Origin: Runella aurantiaca
GTDB taxonomy: Bacteria > Bacteroidota > Bacteroidia > Cytophagales > Spirosomataceae
Direction: 5' to 3'
Assembly (NCBI RefSeq): GCF_003339505.1
Contig: NZ_QPIW01000033.1
Span: forward strand, 1 to 64,000
Length of the DNA stretch: 64,000 bases
The position numbers and the translations under genes are program-made. Positions 35,653-45,188 of this stretch are shown here, piece by piece; position 1 is the stretch's first letter; the number at the start of each line of letters is the position of its first letter. The notes beneath the pieces were generated by a model. The model was not told the DNA's origin. It saw only the letters and a program-made list of their open reading frames with translations, and did no database searches.

Positions 35653-38505
35653 TTAGAATTTATATCTTAAAGTCAAGAAATAGGCTCTTGGCTGAACAGG
35701 CAAAATCTGAAAAATTGAATTAGGAGCTGTTTGTCTTCTTTCTGGAGTAAAAGAATTGTGATTAAAACTATCCACTAATGCAAACTGCGATGTAGCCATC
35801 CAGTTCATTACACCTGTACTATTCGCCAAATTATTGATATTGGCCGTCAGAGATAATTTTTTAGTTAAATCATAACCTGCACTTAGGTTTAGCTGACCAA
35901 AGCCTGGGAGGTCAAAAACATTGGCTATGTTGGCTGGTCTTGCTCCCATATATTTGTAATTGAGCATCACGAAACCTTTCGAGAAGGTAAACATTGGCGT
36001 GATATTGGCCATCAATTTTGGAATATTTACAGCACGATTTCCGTTAAAATTAGCAATTTTATCGTCTGTTTTACCGTTTGCACCCACGAGCCAGTTTTGC
36101 CATACCGTAGCCACGCCATCTTGGTAAGTTGCATTGGCATTTAGACTAAAATTTTTGGTAAAGTTGATGTTTATTTCAGTTTCAAGCCCTAAAGTGCGGA
36201 TTGAATTGTACACCACTGGGGTATAGTAGCCCGAACCGTCTGTATCTTGGGCAAAAGTGGTAACAGGTATATCGCTAAGATTGCTGTAAAAAGGTATAAC
36301 AGACCCTGAAGCTTTTTTTCCTTTAAATTTATATCCTAATTCAAACTGAGTGATTGTTTGAGCTTTTACTTCTGGACTGGCGGTAGGGTTTGTAAAGCTA
36401 TCGTTATAAAATCCATAGTCAGGGGCTTTTTGGCTGTTTGAAAAACGTGCATAAATTGAGTTTCCTCTATTCAAAAGGTAATTTATACCACCCGAATAGG
36501 AGAATAAGTTGAGTTTTGAATTGTAATTAACGGTTGTCCCTTTTACAAAATAACTATTGTCGTATAAAGTCTTGAGGTCTCCGTCCAATCCACCCGTAGC
36601 ACCTGTTGGCGTTGGCACACCTATTTGATTGCCTCCCTTTACGCTGATATTTTCTATTCTAAGTCCTAAATCAATATTCAGTTTTTCTGTAGGCTGATAG
36701 CCATCATTGAAGAAAAACGCCACTTGATTTTGCTTTACATCTGCCGACCTAAATGCCAGACCACCACCCGAAAGGCGAGCATAGCCTTGAGCATTTGTAA
36801 CTTTTTGAACTACACCAGCGGGGCTTGTCCAAGTAATATCAAGTGGAGCGGCAAGGTTTTGAATTGGGCGAAGGGTAGAATTTGCCGTGCCTGCCACATC
36901 GGTAATAAAGTTGGTGAATGCCAAATAACTACCTGCTGTAAGCGAGTGTTTACCCACTTTTTTGTTTACCGTTATTTGGTCAATTACCTCACTCAAATGA
37001 GCCTTTGCATAATTTGTAAAATTATAAAGTAAGCCATTTGGCACAATATCTTGCCCTGGAAGGTTGTTTTTGGTAACCGTAAAACTTGGTCCTCTCGAAA
37101 AATCGGCAGAAACTGCTGCCAATTCTTGCCCAGTAGCTCTGTCTTTGAACGAAAACGTACCAGGACCAACCATTCCCATCAAAGCATAGGTCAATACACT
37201 TGTTAATGGCGTAGGAGTGGCCATAATCGTCAGGTCTTGTTCAATGCCTTTCAAAGACCCTCTTATATTATTCGAAATTGTCCAGCCGTTTTTCAGATTT
37301 AGGTTTAGTTCTGTACCTAAAACTTTATCTTGGCTATGAATGAGTTTTGAAGGGTCGAAAGTATAAGAATCGGCCGTATTCCAAAGTGGTTGTACAGACC
37401 CGCCCGCAGGCAACATATAGCTGAAAGTATTTGAAAAACCGTTTACAATCGTTGGATTATCGTAGTTTTGGGCAGGAAGGTTTTGTGGAATACCGTTTCT
37501 ATCATCCAAGATTTTTGCATAAATCTTCCACATACCACCGTTGGCCAGTTTTTTTACCAAATTGGCTTTTATCTGCCCCCCTTTGTTTTGAGCATACCCT
37601 GGGCTTCTCTGTCCTTCTGCATGGCGATAAAAACCACCAACATTATAGTACCAGCCATTTTTACCTAATTTCCCACCGAAATTAGCATCTAAGCGATTGA
37701 ATAAGTTGATTCCATCACCCTCTAAACCTACTTTGTAGGCAATTTCATTAACTGGCCTAAAACCTGTGTTTGAGATATAATTAAATATTCCACCGGGAGC
37801 GTTGTTTGATGCGATGGCAGCCGAACCACCTCTAACTACCTCCAAATTTGCCAAAGTGGCGTCGGCCCGATAAAATCTGTCGGCCACCACAGTGCCTGAG
37901 GTAAGGTTTGTTACTGGCAAACCATCTTCCATCAGCGATACATAATAATAACCATTTACGCCCGATGGCCCAAATTGATTGGCGTTTACACCTCTAGAAT
38001 AAACGGTATTGTTTATTTCTCCCAAAGCCGAATTTACAAATACACCTGGTGTAAAACTCAACAAATCGGCGGCACTATTGGGAGCTAATTTGGCGATTGT
38101 TTTACTATCAAGTTTACTAATCGCAATTGAAGATTCTAAGGCTGTACGCTTGTCAAATACACCCGTCACTACTACTTCTTCAAGGTTTGCTGTTGCTGAT
38201 TTGAGGGTAACATCAATGGATTTCTGGTCGCTGATTGTAATTTCTTGTAATTCATAACCTACAAAGGAGAAAATAAGCGTTTGCGCTTTTCTGGCCTCGA
38301 TAGAGTAATTTCCATCTTTGTCGGTGGTTGTGCCTTTGGTTGTTCCTTTTATTACAATGCTTACGCCAGGTAGTGACTCGCCTTGGCCAGTAGTCACTTT
38401 CCCAGAAATGGTTTGCCCAATAGCAAAGCTACCCGACAGCATAAACAGAATCCCCCAAAACAGCGTATTTTGCCATCCGGATTGGTTGAAAGTAGTTTTT
38501 TTCAT
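35653..38505 (-). CDS. TonB-dependent receptor, first gene of the C-glycoside-type operon
   Basis: The 950-residue outer-membrane importer has a signal peptide (to about residue 30), a carboxypeptidase-like domain (about 31-108, ISGKVTTGQGESLPGVSIVI), a TonB box-like LEEVVVTGVFDKR, a plug with LEVVRGGSAAIASNNAPGG, and a barrel ending YFLTLRYKF. No SusD partner exists, so it is a FecA/BtuB-type receptor suited to small ligands rather than polysaccharide. That fits a glycoside substrate. It is transcribed first, from a promoter with a TACTTTTG element at 38643-38650. Confidence 0.92.
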   Translation of the reverse strand: MKKTTFNQSGWQNTLFWGILFMLSGSFAIGQTISGKVTTGQGESLPGVSIVIKGTTKGTTTDKDGNYSIEARKAQTLIFSFVGYELQEITISDQKSIDVTLKSATANLEEVVVTGVFDKRTALESSIAISKLDSKTIAKLAPNSAADLLSFTPGVFVNSALGEINNTVYSRGVNANQFGPSGVNGYYYVSLMEDGLPVTNLTSGTVVADRFYRADATLANLEVVRGGSAAIASNNAPGGIFNYISNTGFRPVNEIAYKVGLEGDGINLFNRLDANFGGKLGKNGWYYNVGGFYRHAEGQRSPGYAQNKGGQIKANLVKKLANGGMWKIYAKILDDRNGIPQNLPAQNYDNPTIVNGFSNTFSYMLPAGGSVQPLWNTADSYTFDPSKLIHSQDKVLGTELNLNLKNGWTISNNIRGSLKGIEQDLTIMATPTPLTSVLTYALMGMVGPGTFSFKDRATGQELAAVSADFSRGPSFTVTKNNLPGQDIVPNGLLYNFTNYAKAHLSEVIDQITVNKKVGKHSLTAGSYLAFTNFITDVAGTANSTLRPIQNLAAPLDITWTSPAGVVQKVTNAQGYARLSGGGLAFRSADVKQNQVAFFFNDGYQPTEKLNIDLGLRIENISVKGGNQIGVPTPTGATGGLDGDLKTLYDNSYFVKGTTVNYNSKLNLFSYSGGINYLLNRGNSIYARFSNSQKAPDYGFYNDSFTNPTASPEVKAQTITQFELGYKFKGKKASGSVIPFYSNLSDIPVTTFAQDTDGSGYYTPVVYNSIRTLGLETEININFTKNFSLNANATYQDGVATVWQNWLVGANGKTDDKIANFNGNRAVNIPKLMANITPMFTFSKGFVMLNYKYMGARPANIANVFDLPGFGQLNLSAGYDLTKKLSLTANINNLANSTGVMNWMATSQFALVDSFNHNSFTPERRQTAPNSIFQILPVQPRAYFLTLRYKF

Positions 38506-38642
38506 ACTTTTGAACGGTTTGATTTTTTTGAAAAAAAGATTGTCGTCTTTAATAAGTCGGAAAGCGAACCAAGCCGTTTCTATTCGCAGTAGGAACGGCT
38601 TTTTGCTGATAGTCTATTGACTTTTCCAATGAATTTCTTGGA

Positions 38643-38713
38643 CAAAAGTAGTTGTTGGGATAGTACAATTCATTACCAATATTCTGCTATTGACTGGCAA
38701 AATCAATCCATAA
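38643..38713 (-). promoter_or_regulatory. Promoter and activator site of the C-glycoside-type operon
   Basis: On the minus strand a TACTTTTG (38643-38650) fits the Bacteroidota -7 consensus TAnnTTTG. Upstream lie TGGGATAGTA on the plus strand (38656-38665), AGTCAATAG on the minus strand (38687-38695) and TTATGGATTGATTTTG on the minus strand (38698-38713). The last motif recurs before the GH106 pseudogene at nearly the same distance (47 versus 46 bases between motif and -7 element). It is a good candidate site for the AraC regulator of this operon. Confidence 0.6.
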
Positions 38714-38717
38714 GGCA

Positions 38718-38756
38718 TAAAAAAACGCTGCCAGCGTATTTCTTACTGGCAACGTT
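38718..38756 (-). terminator. Intrinsic terminator of the GH106 pseudogene
   Basis: AACGCTGCCAG (38724-38734) pairs with CTGGCAACGTT (38746-38756) with one mismatch. Read on the minus strand the stem is followed by a run of seven T. It lies 35 bases after the end of the broken GH106 gene. Confidence 0.7.
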
Positions 38757-38790
38757 GGTTATTTAGGATTGAATAATAAAAAGCAGAAGG

Positions 38791-40081
38791 TCATTTAAGT
38801 TTCAACAGCTCCAACCCCAATATTCCTGATTCTTTAGGCTTGGGTTCACCACCAAAACGTATCCCTTTGCTGGATATTTGTAGAATTTTTTGTTCTTTGG
38901 GTAGTTTGCTATCTCCTGCTATTCGATTATCCCCTTGGTTTGTGACCTTGATTTCAAGTTTATTTTTTCCTGTTTTTACCGCTTTGGCAATATCTGCTTT
39001 CCAGAGCGTTTTGAGCTCTAAACCGTTGACCGAAACAACCGCAATATCTCTCACCGTTCCTAAATCAAGCAAAAGGACCGAATTGGGTTTTAACTCCTCT
39101 TTTTGATTTTAAACTCTTTGGAATACACCGCCGTACCACTGAAATATTTCACGCCTTCGTCGGGGTGATTGTGCCAAGAAGTCAATTCATTTAAAGTAAC
39201 CTGTTTGGGTGCCCCCCAATTTTCGGGAAAATGCACCGCCCAACTACCCCGAATTGCCCCTAAATCAATGGTTTTACTTTCCTCGACACTGTATTCTTTC
39301 TGCGAAGTTGTTTTTTGAACAACAACAAAAACCGACTCCTGTGGCTCCAAATGAAGTTTTACGTTCGTCATCCCCTTTTCAATTTTGTACGAAAGAGCTT
39401 CAGTCGTGCCTTAGTCAGCTCGCCACAGTTCGGGCATTTTGCCCTCCATTCTGAAAGCTACCTCCAAATCTTCCACCTGATTACGCATGTTTAATCGGTT
39501 TTACGGTGCATCCACGACAAACGGGTATTGGTATGTGGCAGGGTGTAGTCAACGTCTTTTTTCAGGCTTATTTGACCAAAAATACCCGACAGCGGAGCAT
39601 TCCAGAAAACCCTGCCTTTTCTGTACGTATTTTGGTAAGTAAACCTGCCATCCGCTACGCTCCAAACTTCGTTGGCTTTGGTCGCGATTTCAATATCAAC
39701 CTCAGGATAGCCAATCAAGCTTGGCGATTTTTCGGGTTTAGGCCCCACCTATCGGCTTCGGCGGCGGTATGTTTGATGAGTTCAAACCACTCAGGGGTCA
39801 TGTACTTGATTTTTTTTCGACGGTTTGGCCACCGCCAATGACTACATCAAAGGCTTGAAAACCGCCATACCCGTTCGATGCATCCATTCGAGGTCTTTGG
39901 TAATTCCTTCTTTGGTGATATTACTGCCCACTCAATGCCACCACACCACTAACTTAGCAGCATGAGGCGGGTTCTGAAAACTGGTTTTAAGCTGGTTGGT
40001 TTCTTGGGCAACTCCTTTTAAAAACAAGAGTGATAAGAGGACCACCATGTTCATCTTTATGATGTAAAAAATGCTTTTCAT
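38791..40081 (-). pseudogene. Decayed GH106-type alpha-L-rhamnosidase
   Basis: Read on the minus strand from ATG at 40081 there is a signal peptide (MKSIFYIIKMNMVVLLSLL), then NPPHAAKLVVWWH and an in-frame TGA where GH106 proteins have WWHW. Further matching pieces follow in shifting frames: ITKEGITKDLEWMHRTGM, YMTPEWFELIKHTAAEADR, then RLSWMHRKTD, WHNHPDEGVKYFSGTAVYSK and VRDIAVVSVNGLELKTLWK. GH106 proteins exceed 1000 residues and this region covers 1290 bases, so large internal deletions occurred as well as frameshifts. Promoter and terminator both survive. The GH106 call is by pattern. Confidence 0.8.
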
Positions 40082-40109
40082 TATTTAATTTTTCTAATTA
40101 TTTTTTGCA

Positions 40110-40179
40110 CAAAAATACGCTTATAAAGATAAGCTATCATATCAGAATCATGCCACAACATGTCAAAATCAATCCATAA
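40110..40179 (-). promoter_or_regulatory. Promoter and activator site of the GH106 pseudogene
   Basis: TATTTTTG on the minus strand (40110-40117) fits the -7 consensus. TTATGGATTGATTTTG on the minus strand (40164-40179) is identical to 38698-38713, and the spacing to the -7 element is 46 bases against 47 there. This implies shared control of the two transcripts. Confidence 0.6.
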
Positions 40180-40301
40180 AGTGTTAATAAAAGCTACCAA
40201 TAAGTAGTAGTGATTTGCCTGCTTTTCTGATTTGGGTAAAAACAAACGGGGAGATGGCGCAACGACCATCTCCCCATTCAGAAGCGTATAATCGGATTAA
40301 A

Positions 40302-42917
40302 TTACTGCATTTGCATTCCTTCCATCGAAGAGGGGTTATTGTTTTTCTTAAACAAATTCATGTCCATTTTTCCAAAACGAATCGAGAGATTCAACTTGAT
40401 AATTTGAGGATTGGTGAGGCGATAATACGTTTGTGAAAAGCCCTCTCCAGAAGACACTTGTCTATTTCCTCTCGTTCTCAAAATATCATTGACCGAAAGC
40501 GTCAGCGATGCCAAATCCTGCTTCAAGAAGGTTTTCTTAATGGCCAAATCTACTCCGTAGAATGGCTCAATGTAGCCTTGCGATGAACTTTGGGCCTGCA
40601 TCATAGGGCCCCCACCAAAACCCTGATTCTGAGTCACGGGCAAATTGGTTTTGCCTTGATAATCGCCCGACAACTGAATCACCCATTTCTTCGGAAGATT
40701 AAAGTTGTTGTTCAATTTTCCAAATACCGTCCAAAGCGCATCCGTTGCTACGCTTTTGTCCACATTATCGGTGTTAATTTTTGAGTTGTAAAAGTTGACG
40801 TTGGCCGTAAAATCCCACCACTTTTTCAACTTATTGGTGTAAGTAAACTCTGTTCCGTAATTGATACTCGAATTGGCATTAATATAGGTATTGATGAGGT
40901 CGAGTTTGCCACTAATAGGGTTTATTTCCTGATTCAAATACCTCGTAATCAGATTGTTGGTGTGCTTGTAGTAAGCCGATGCCAAAAAAGTAGCCGAGCC
41001 TTTTGATTTGCTGTACGAAACCTCACCAGAAGTGGTAAACTCAGGCACCAAGTTGGCATTGCCGCGCGTGATATTGAGGCTATCGCTGTAATCAAGAAAC
41101 GGAATCAACTGAAAGAAATTCGGGCGATTGACTCTTCTGGTGATGCTGAATTGAATTTGGTCGGTCTTTGACAAATTTTTGCTGATAAACACTGAAGGAA
41201 ATAAACTCACGGGAAAGCTATTGCTGAATTTTTCTCCAGTATTCAGGAGTTTGCCGTCGTAGGCCGAACTTTCCGCCCGCAAGCCTACTTTGTAGGAAAA
41301 CAACTTTTTGGCTTTGCCCGATACCGATACGTAAGCCGCATACACATTGTTTTTACTTTCGAAATTGACCGAGGCCGACGAAATGTTTTTATATACCTCT
41401 GAACCAATGGCTTTGAGCGAGTTGTTGTTGATATTTTGGAGGTTGTTGATTTGTGCTCTCACGCCCGTTTCAAGTGTCATCTCATTTTTGAACGGCTTCA
41501 CATAATCAGTTTGGAAAGTCATAAACTGGTTGCTGCCCGAACCCACATTTTTCTGAATTTGCGTCCCCGTAATCTGATTCGATTGGTTGTAATAATGGGT
41601 CGTATAGATACCATTGCCCGCGTTTTCTCCGCCGAAATAGTTAAAATCTGCCGTCAATTCTTCGCCCGCGGTTGGAAAATTGTGTTTAAAACCTAACTGC
41701 ATACCTACTGGCTTAAAGCTACGTTCCGACTGTGAGATTCGGTTGCTTACGGTGCTGTTCCCGCCCGACGTATTGGTAATCCAAATATCTTCTGAGGGGC
41801 GAAATTTACCCCCGGCCAATATGCCCGCCGCCGAGAGCGTTGTTCTATTGGAGACATTATAATCTACCCCCAAACGTCCAAAAGTCATCATCCCTTTCGT
41901 TTTGCTGTGAATATCCTGCTCCACCGAGCCGCTTGCACCTCCTAAATTACTGGTACGCTCACTATTGCCTTCGGTGTTGTTTCTCATTCGCATATTCATC
42001 CCCATCAACGTAACGCTCAATTTCTTCTGACGAACACTGATACTTCCCAGCACATTTGAGCCCCCAAAACGGTCTGCACCTACGTTGACCATACCATTGT
42101 ACCCACTTTTTTTGTTTTTCTTCAAAATGATATTCAAGATACCCGCCATACTTCCCGAAGCGTCGTATTTGGCCGAAGGATTGGTAATTACTTCTACTTT
42201 TTCGATGGCATCGGCAGGGATTTGGTCAAGTGAAAGCGTCGTTGGACGACCGTCAATGAAGATAGTAGGGGCAGCATTACGCATTTTTACATTGCCGTCT
42301 ATGTCAACTTGAATAGCTGGGATATTTCGCATAATGTCCACCGCAGTCCCCCCTGCCGTAACGATGTTTTTTTCTACATTAAACGTCTTCTTGTCAATGT
42401 CCATTTCGAGCAACGATTTCGTAGCGGTTACTGTCACTACATCCAATGTTTTGGTATCGCTTTCCAATTTCAGGTTACCCAAATCTTTCTCGAAACCCGC
42501 CATTATTTTTGCCAACATGACGGGGTCAGGCTGTTGCCCTGCTTTGGGGGGTGTCATTTCGTCCATCTTGGGCATAGCAAACGCCACAGTCATCTCAAAA
42601 TTTTTGTACCCTACCGAACTGATTTTCAATTTTAACTTGCCCATAATCGGTACTTCAGGAAAGTTAAAATCTCCGTTTAGTTCCGAATTTTGCGCCTTGA
42701 CCAACACATCTTTGTTTTGTTGGGTGGTGTTGTCAAAGACCGTTTTCAACAAAACGACCGAGGCAAACTCGACGGGCTTACCTTGCTCGTCAACAACCTT
42801 CCCGAATACCCGTCCTTCGGGTATTTTTGTGCCATTGGGTGCGCCACCTGCTGGCATCTGAGCTACACTTTTTACCGTAAAAATGGCTGCTAAAAAAATG
42901 ACTATTAACCTTTTCAT
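40302..42917 (-). CDS. Outer-membrane beta-barrel receptor (OMP_b-brl family)
   Basis: The 871-residue protein has a signal peptide (to about residue 19), a carboxypeptidase-like domain with EGRVFGKVVDEQGKPVEFAS, a plug (about 190-270, with IMRNIPAIQVDIDGNVKMRN and APTIFIDGRPTTLSLDQIP), and a barrel. This is the PF14905 type of TonB-linked outer-membrane protein rather than SusC. It lies downstream of a LytTR two-component pair, and in Bacteroidota such barrels are often near or controlled by LytS/LytTR systems. Ligand unknown. Confidence 0.85.
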   Translation of the reverse strand: MKRLIVIFLAAIFTVKSVAQMPAGGAPNGTKIPEGRVFGKVVDEQGKPVEFASVVLLKTVFDNTTQQNKDVLVKAQNSELNGDFNFPEVPIMGKLKLKISSVGYKNFEMTVAFAMPKMDEMTPPKAGQQPDPVMLAKIMAGFEKDLGNLKLESDTKTLDVVTVTATKSLLEMDIDKKTFNVEKNIVTAGGTAVDIMRNIPAIQVDIDGNVKMRNAAPTIFIDGRPTTLSLDQIPADAIEKVEVITNPSAKYDASGSMAGILNIILKKNKKSGYNGMVNVGADRFGGSNVLGSISVRQKKLSVTLMGMNMRMRNNTEGNSERTSNLGGASGSVEQDIHSKTKGMMTFGRLGVDYNVSNRTTLSAAGILAGGKFRPSEDIWITNTSGGNSTVSNRISQSERSFKPVGMQLGFKHNFPTAGEELTADFNYFGGENAGNGIYTTHYYNQSNQITGTQIQKNVGSGSNQFMTFQTDYVKPFKNEMTLETGVRAQINNLQNINNNSLKAIGSEVYKNISSASVNFESKNNVYAAYVSVSGKAKKLFSYKVGLRAESSAYDGKLLNTGEKFSNSFPVSLFPSVFISKNLSKTDQIQFSITRRVNRPNFFQLIPFLDYSDSLNITRGNANLVPEFTTSGEVSYSKSKGSATFLASAYYKHTNNLITRYLNQEINPISGKLDLINTYINANSSINYGTEFTYTNKLKKWWDFTANVNFYNSKINTDNVDKSVATDALWTVFGKLNNNFNLPKKWVIQLSGDYQGKTNLPVTQNQGFGGGPMMQAQSSSQGYIEPFYGVDLAIKKTFLKQDLASLTLSVNDILRTRGNRQVSSGEGFSQTYYRLTNPQIIKLNLSIRFGKMDMNLFKKNNNPSSMEGMQMQ

Positions 42918-43043
42918 CGTTTTCAGAATTTAATTTTTTCCAGAACTCGATGTAAAGGTGAAGAAGAAAATAAGCGGGCGCAATTATGTGTATATCAACG
43001 CATAGGAAGTGTATATCTACGAAAAACAGGAAGGCCCTCAGCC

Positions 43044-43739
43044 TCAAAGAAACGCACTGATTTTGTCAGCATACATTTTTCCAACGGGTAGTTCGATGCT
43101 TGAAAGCGACACTTTGGAGTGGTGAAATGCTACGATTTTTTGTTTGTTGATGATGTAAGAATTGTGGATTCGGGCAAAGTATTTTTCGGGAAGTTTTGCT
43201 TCCATGCCTCTGAGGTTGCTACGGGTCAGGAGAGGATGCACCCGATTGACCAGATAAATTTTTACGTAATCTTTCAGCCCTTCGATATAGACAATTTCCT
43301 CAAAAAGCAGCTTAACTTTCTGATATTCGACGTTGATTACAAGGTAGTGTTCTTCCGAATCTTCTTTTAATTTCTCTCGTAGTCTCAACTGGTCTTCTAC
43401 TTTTTTAAGGGCAGCGGCCAGTCGTTCTTTCCGGATGGGTTTCATCAAATAATCAACGGCATTGAGTTCAAACCCCTCTACGGCGTATTGATGATAGGCC
43501 GTAGTAAAAATAACCAAAGGTGGGTTTTCTAAATTTCGGACAAACTGCGTACCGAGCATTTCGGGCATCTGAATGTCCGAAAATATCAAATCAACGTCCT
43601 GCTTTTGGAGAAAATCAGGCACATCCACTGGACTATTGAATTTCTCAATGACCTCTACGTTGTCAAAATCCAGTAGATCGTCTTCGAGAATATTCAGTGC
43701 AAATGGCTCATCGTCAATTAAAATACATTTTATATTCAT
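43044..43739 (-). CDS. LytTR-family response regulator
   Basis: The 231-residue protein has a receiver domain (about 1-115; phospho-acceptor D55 in FSDIQMPEM; CILIDDEP) and a C-terminal LytTR DNA-binding domain (about 130-228; YIEGLKDYVKIYL, YFARIHNSYIINKQKI). The ATG at 43739 is preferred over GTG at 43745. It lies 38 bases after the histidine kinase gene, so the two form one operon. Confidence 0.93.
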   Translation of the reverse strand: MNIKCILIDDEPFALNILEDDLLDFDNVEVIEKFNSPVDVPDFLQKQDVDLIFSDIQMPEMLGTQFVRNLENPPLVIFTTAYHQYAVEGFELNAVDYLMKPIRKERLAAALKKVEDQLRLREKLKEDSEEHYLVINVEYQKVKLLFEEIVYIEGLKDYVKIYLVNRVHPLLTRSNLRGMEAKLPEKYFARIHNSYIINKQKIVAFHHSKVSLSSIELPVGKMYADKISAFL

Positions 43740-43777
43740 CAGCACCCAAACCCCAAATGGGGCTTTATTTATAGGTT

Positions 43778-44812
43778 TTAATGTAATTCCAATCTTAGTT
43801 GAACTTCAAACTCCCCCTCTGACATATTGATGGTCAGTTCGTGCTTGTTAGGGTAGAGTAATTCCAGCCTCCTTTGGATATTCACTAGGCCAATACCCTC
43901 GTTTTGAACGGTTGTTTTCTTCAACAGAATTTTATTTTTTGAGTGAAAGAGAATACCACTCGGTAGTTTCCTAAACTCAAATCGAATGTCGGGCGCATTT
44001 TTGCTGTCAATGCCGTACTTGAAAGCATTTTCTACAAAATGAATAAATAAAAGTGGCTCAATTTGATAATGATTAATCCCGTCTTCTACCTTAAAAAAGA
44101 CGTTGCCTGCTATCGGTAAGCGAAGGCTTTGCAGTTCAATATAGTTTTTGAGGTGTTCTATTTCTTTACTCAACGCCACCTTCGTATCTCCCACCTCATA
44201 AATGATATACCGCAGGATTTCAGAAAGTTTGAGGATAGACTCCTCCGATTGTTCGGATTTTTTACGGACAAGCCAACGAATATTATTAAGCGTATTGAAC
44301 AGAAAATGGGGGCTTATCTGCAATTTGAGCATATTGAGTTCGGTGGCTGTTTTTTCAAGTTCAATCAAGCGGTTGAGGTTTTTCTGACGGGCCTGTTCGT
44401 CGTACAAAAACATCATCGTACTCGTCAGCATACATAAAGAATAAATAAAGGTAGGGCCAACAAACACCCGAATAAAAAGGTTTTTTCTCTCTTCGAACTC
44501 TCTTATTTCTGCAACAGGATCGAATTTTAGCATCAAATAACAAATGAAAATGTAAATACCCAGTCCTAAAAAGAGAAAAGCAATAAATGTTAGCCGTCTC
44601 TTCTCAAAAAAGTACTTTGGGGCGATGTAGTAAAGATTCAGATAGAATGCTGTGGCAAAAAAAGTGATATTCAGAAAATGAGTTTTGACAAAATACACAT
44701 TGACTTCTGAGGCTTTCTGGGGCTCATATAAATAGCCAATGAAAGGCAAAAACAAGAAAATAGCCCACGTGAGTATATGAGGTAAATAAGGCCTTATTAT
44801 TTTCTTTATCAT
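43778..44812 (-). CDS. LytS-type sensor histidine kinase
   Basis: The 344-residue membrane kinase has four hydrophobic segments (about 12-28, 44-63, 74-94, 113-136), a short coil, and the His_kinase domain with the phospho-acceptor in LQISPHFLFNTLNN (H169). An ATPase domain follows (PLLFIHFVENAFKYGI, GIGLVNIQRRLELLY). The ATG at 44812 is preferred over TTG at 44824. It has no extracellular sensor domain, so the signal is probably sensed in or near the membrane. Confidence 0.92.
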   Translation of the reverse strand: MIKKIIRPYLPHILTWAIFLFLPFIGYLYEPQKASEVNVYFVKTHFLNITFFATAFYLNLYYIAPKYFFEKRRLTFIAFLFLGLGIYIFICYLMLKFDPVAEIREFEERKNLFIRVFVGPTFIYSLCMLTSTMMFLYDEQARQKNLNRLIELEKTATELNMLKLQISPHFLFNTLNNIRWLVRKKSEQSEESILKLSEILRYIIYEVGDTKVALSKEIEHLKNYIELQSLRLPIAGNVFFKVEDGINHYQIEPLLFIHFVENAFKYGIDSKNAPDIRFEFRKLPSGILFHSKNKILLKKTTVQNEGIGLVNIQRRLELLYPNKHELTINMSEGEFEVQLRLELH

Positions 44813-44909
44813 ACTGGTTTTCAATAAAAAACAATAATAATCAATTGCGTTATCATTCTAAAATTGGGGCATAAACAAAAATTAGTTGTGCAGAAATGCA
44901 GCTGCACCA
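44813..44909. repeat. Kinase upstream segment, copy 1 of a ~97-bp duplication
   Basis: This stretch aligns with 46921-47015 at roughly 80% identity by eye, with no large gaps. It contains the inverted repeat GTGCA/TGCAC (within 44888-44909), with a matching change in the other copy. As it is the region directly before the kinase start, it probably contains the kinase promoter and operator. The rest of 44910-45188 holds only a gene remnant. Confidence 0.75.
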
Positions 44910-44954
44910 CTCCCAATGATTAAGGAAATACACTCCTCTATCACCCCAAAAACA

Positions 44955-45085
44955 TAGCCGCCTGAACCCCGCGACACAATCACCACATTACTGGCTTGGC
45001 AGCATGCGGCGGGTTCTAAAAGTGCTGAAGCAGTAGGCTTTGCGCCCACACACCATATGAAGACAATACAAGCACAAAAGTTTCT
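44955..45085 (-). pseudogene. Remnant of a second GH106-type gene 5' end
   Basis: On the minus strand one frame reads a signal-like LVLSSYGVWAQ, then LLLQHF, a TAG stop, NPPHAAKPVMW and TGA. The block F-x-NPPHAAK-x-V-x-W matches the start of the pseudogene at 40081, with about 80% base identity over 45 bases. Nothing else of the gene remains. Confidence 0.55.
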
Positions 45086-45188
45086 TTTTTATAAGGATAT
45101 TATCTGATTAACAAACGATAAGGGGGACTAAACTTAAAGCAGGCTCAAAAAGGTATCAGAATTACGCCATTTGCTTACTAAATCAATT

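Noticed and set aside
42309-42861. Overlapping plus-strand frames inside the outer-membrane barrel gene
   Set aside because: Both mirror the barrel protein and show no independent domain.
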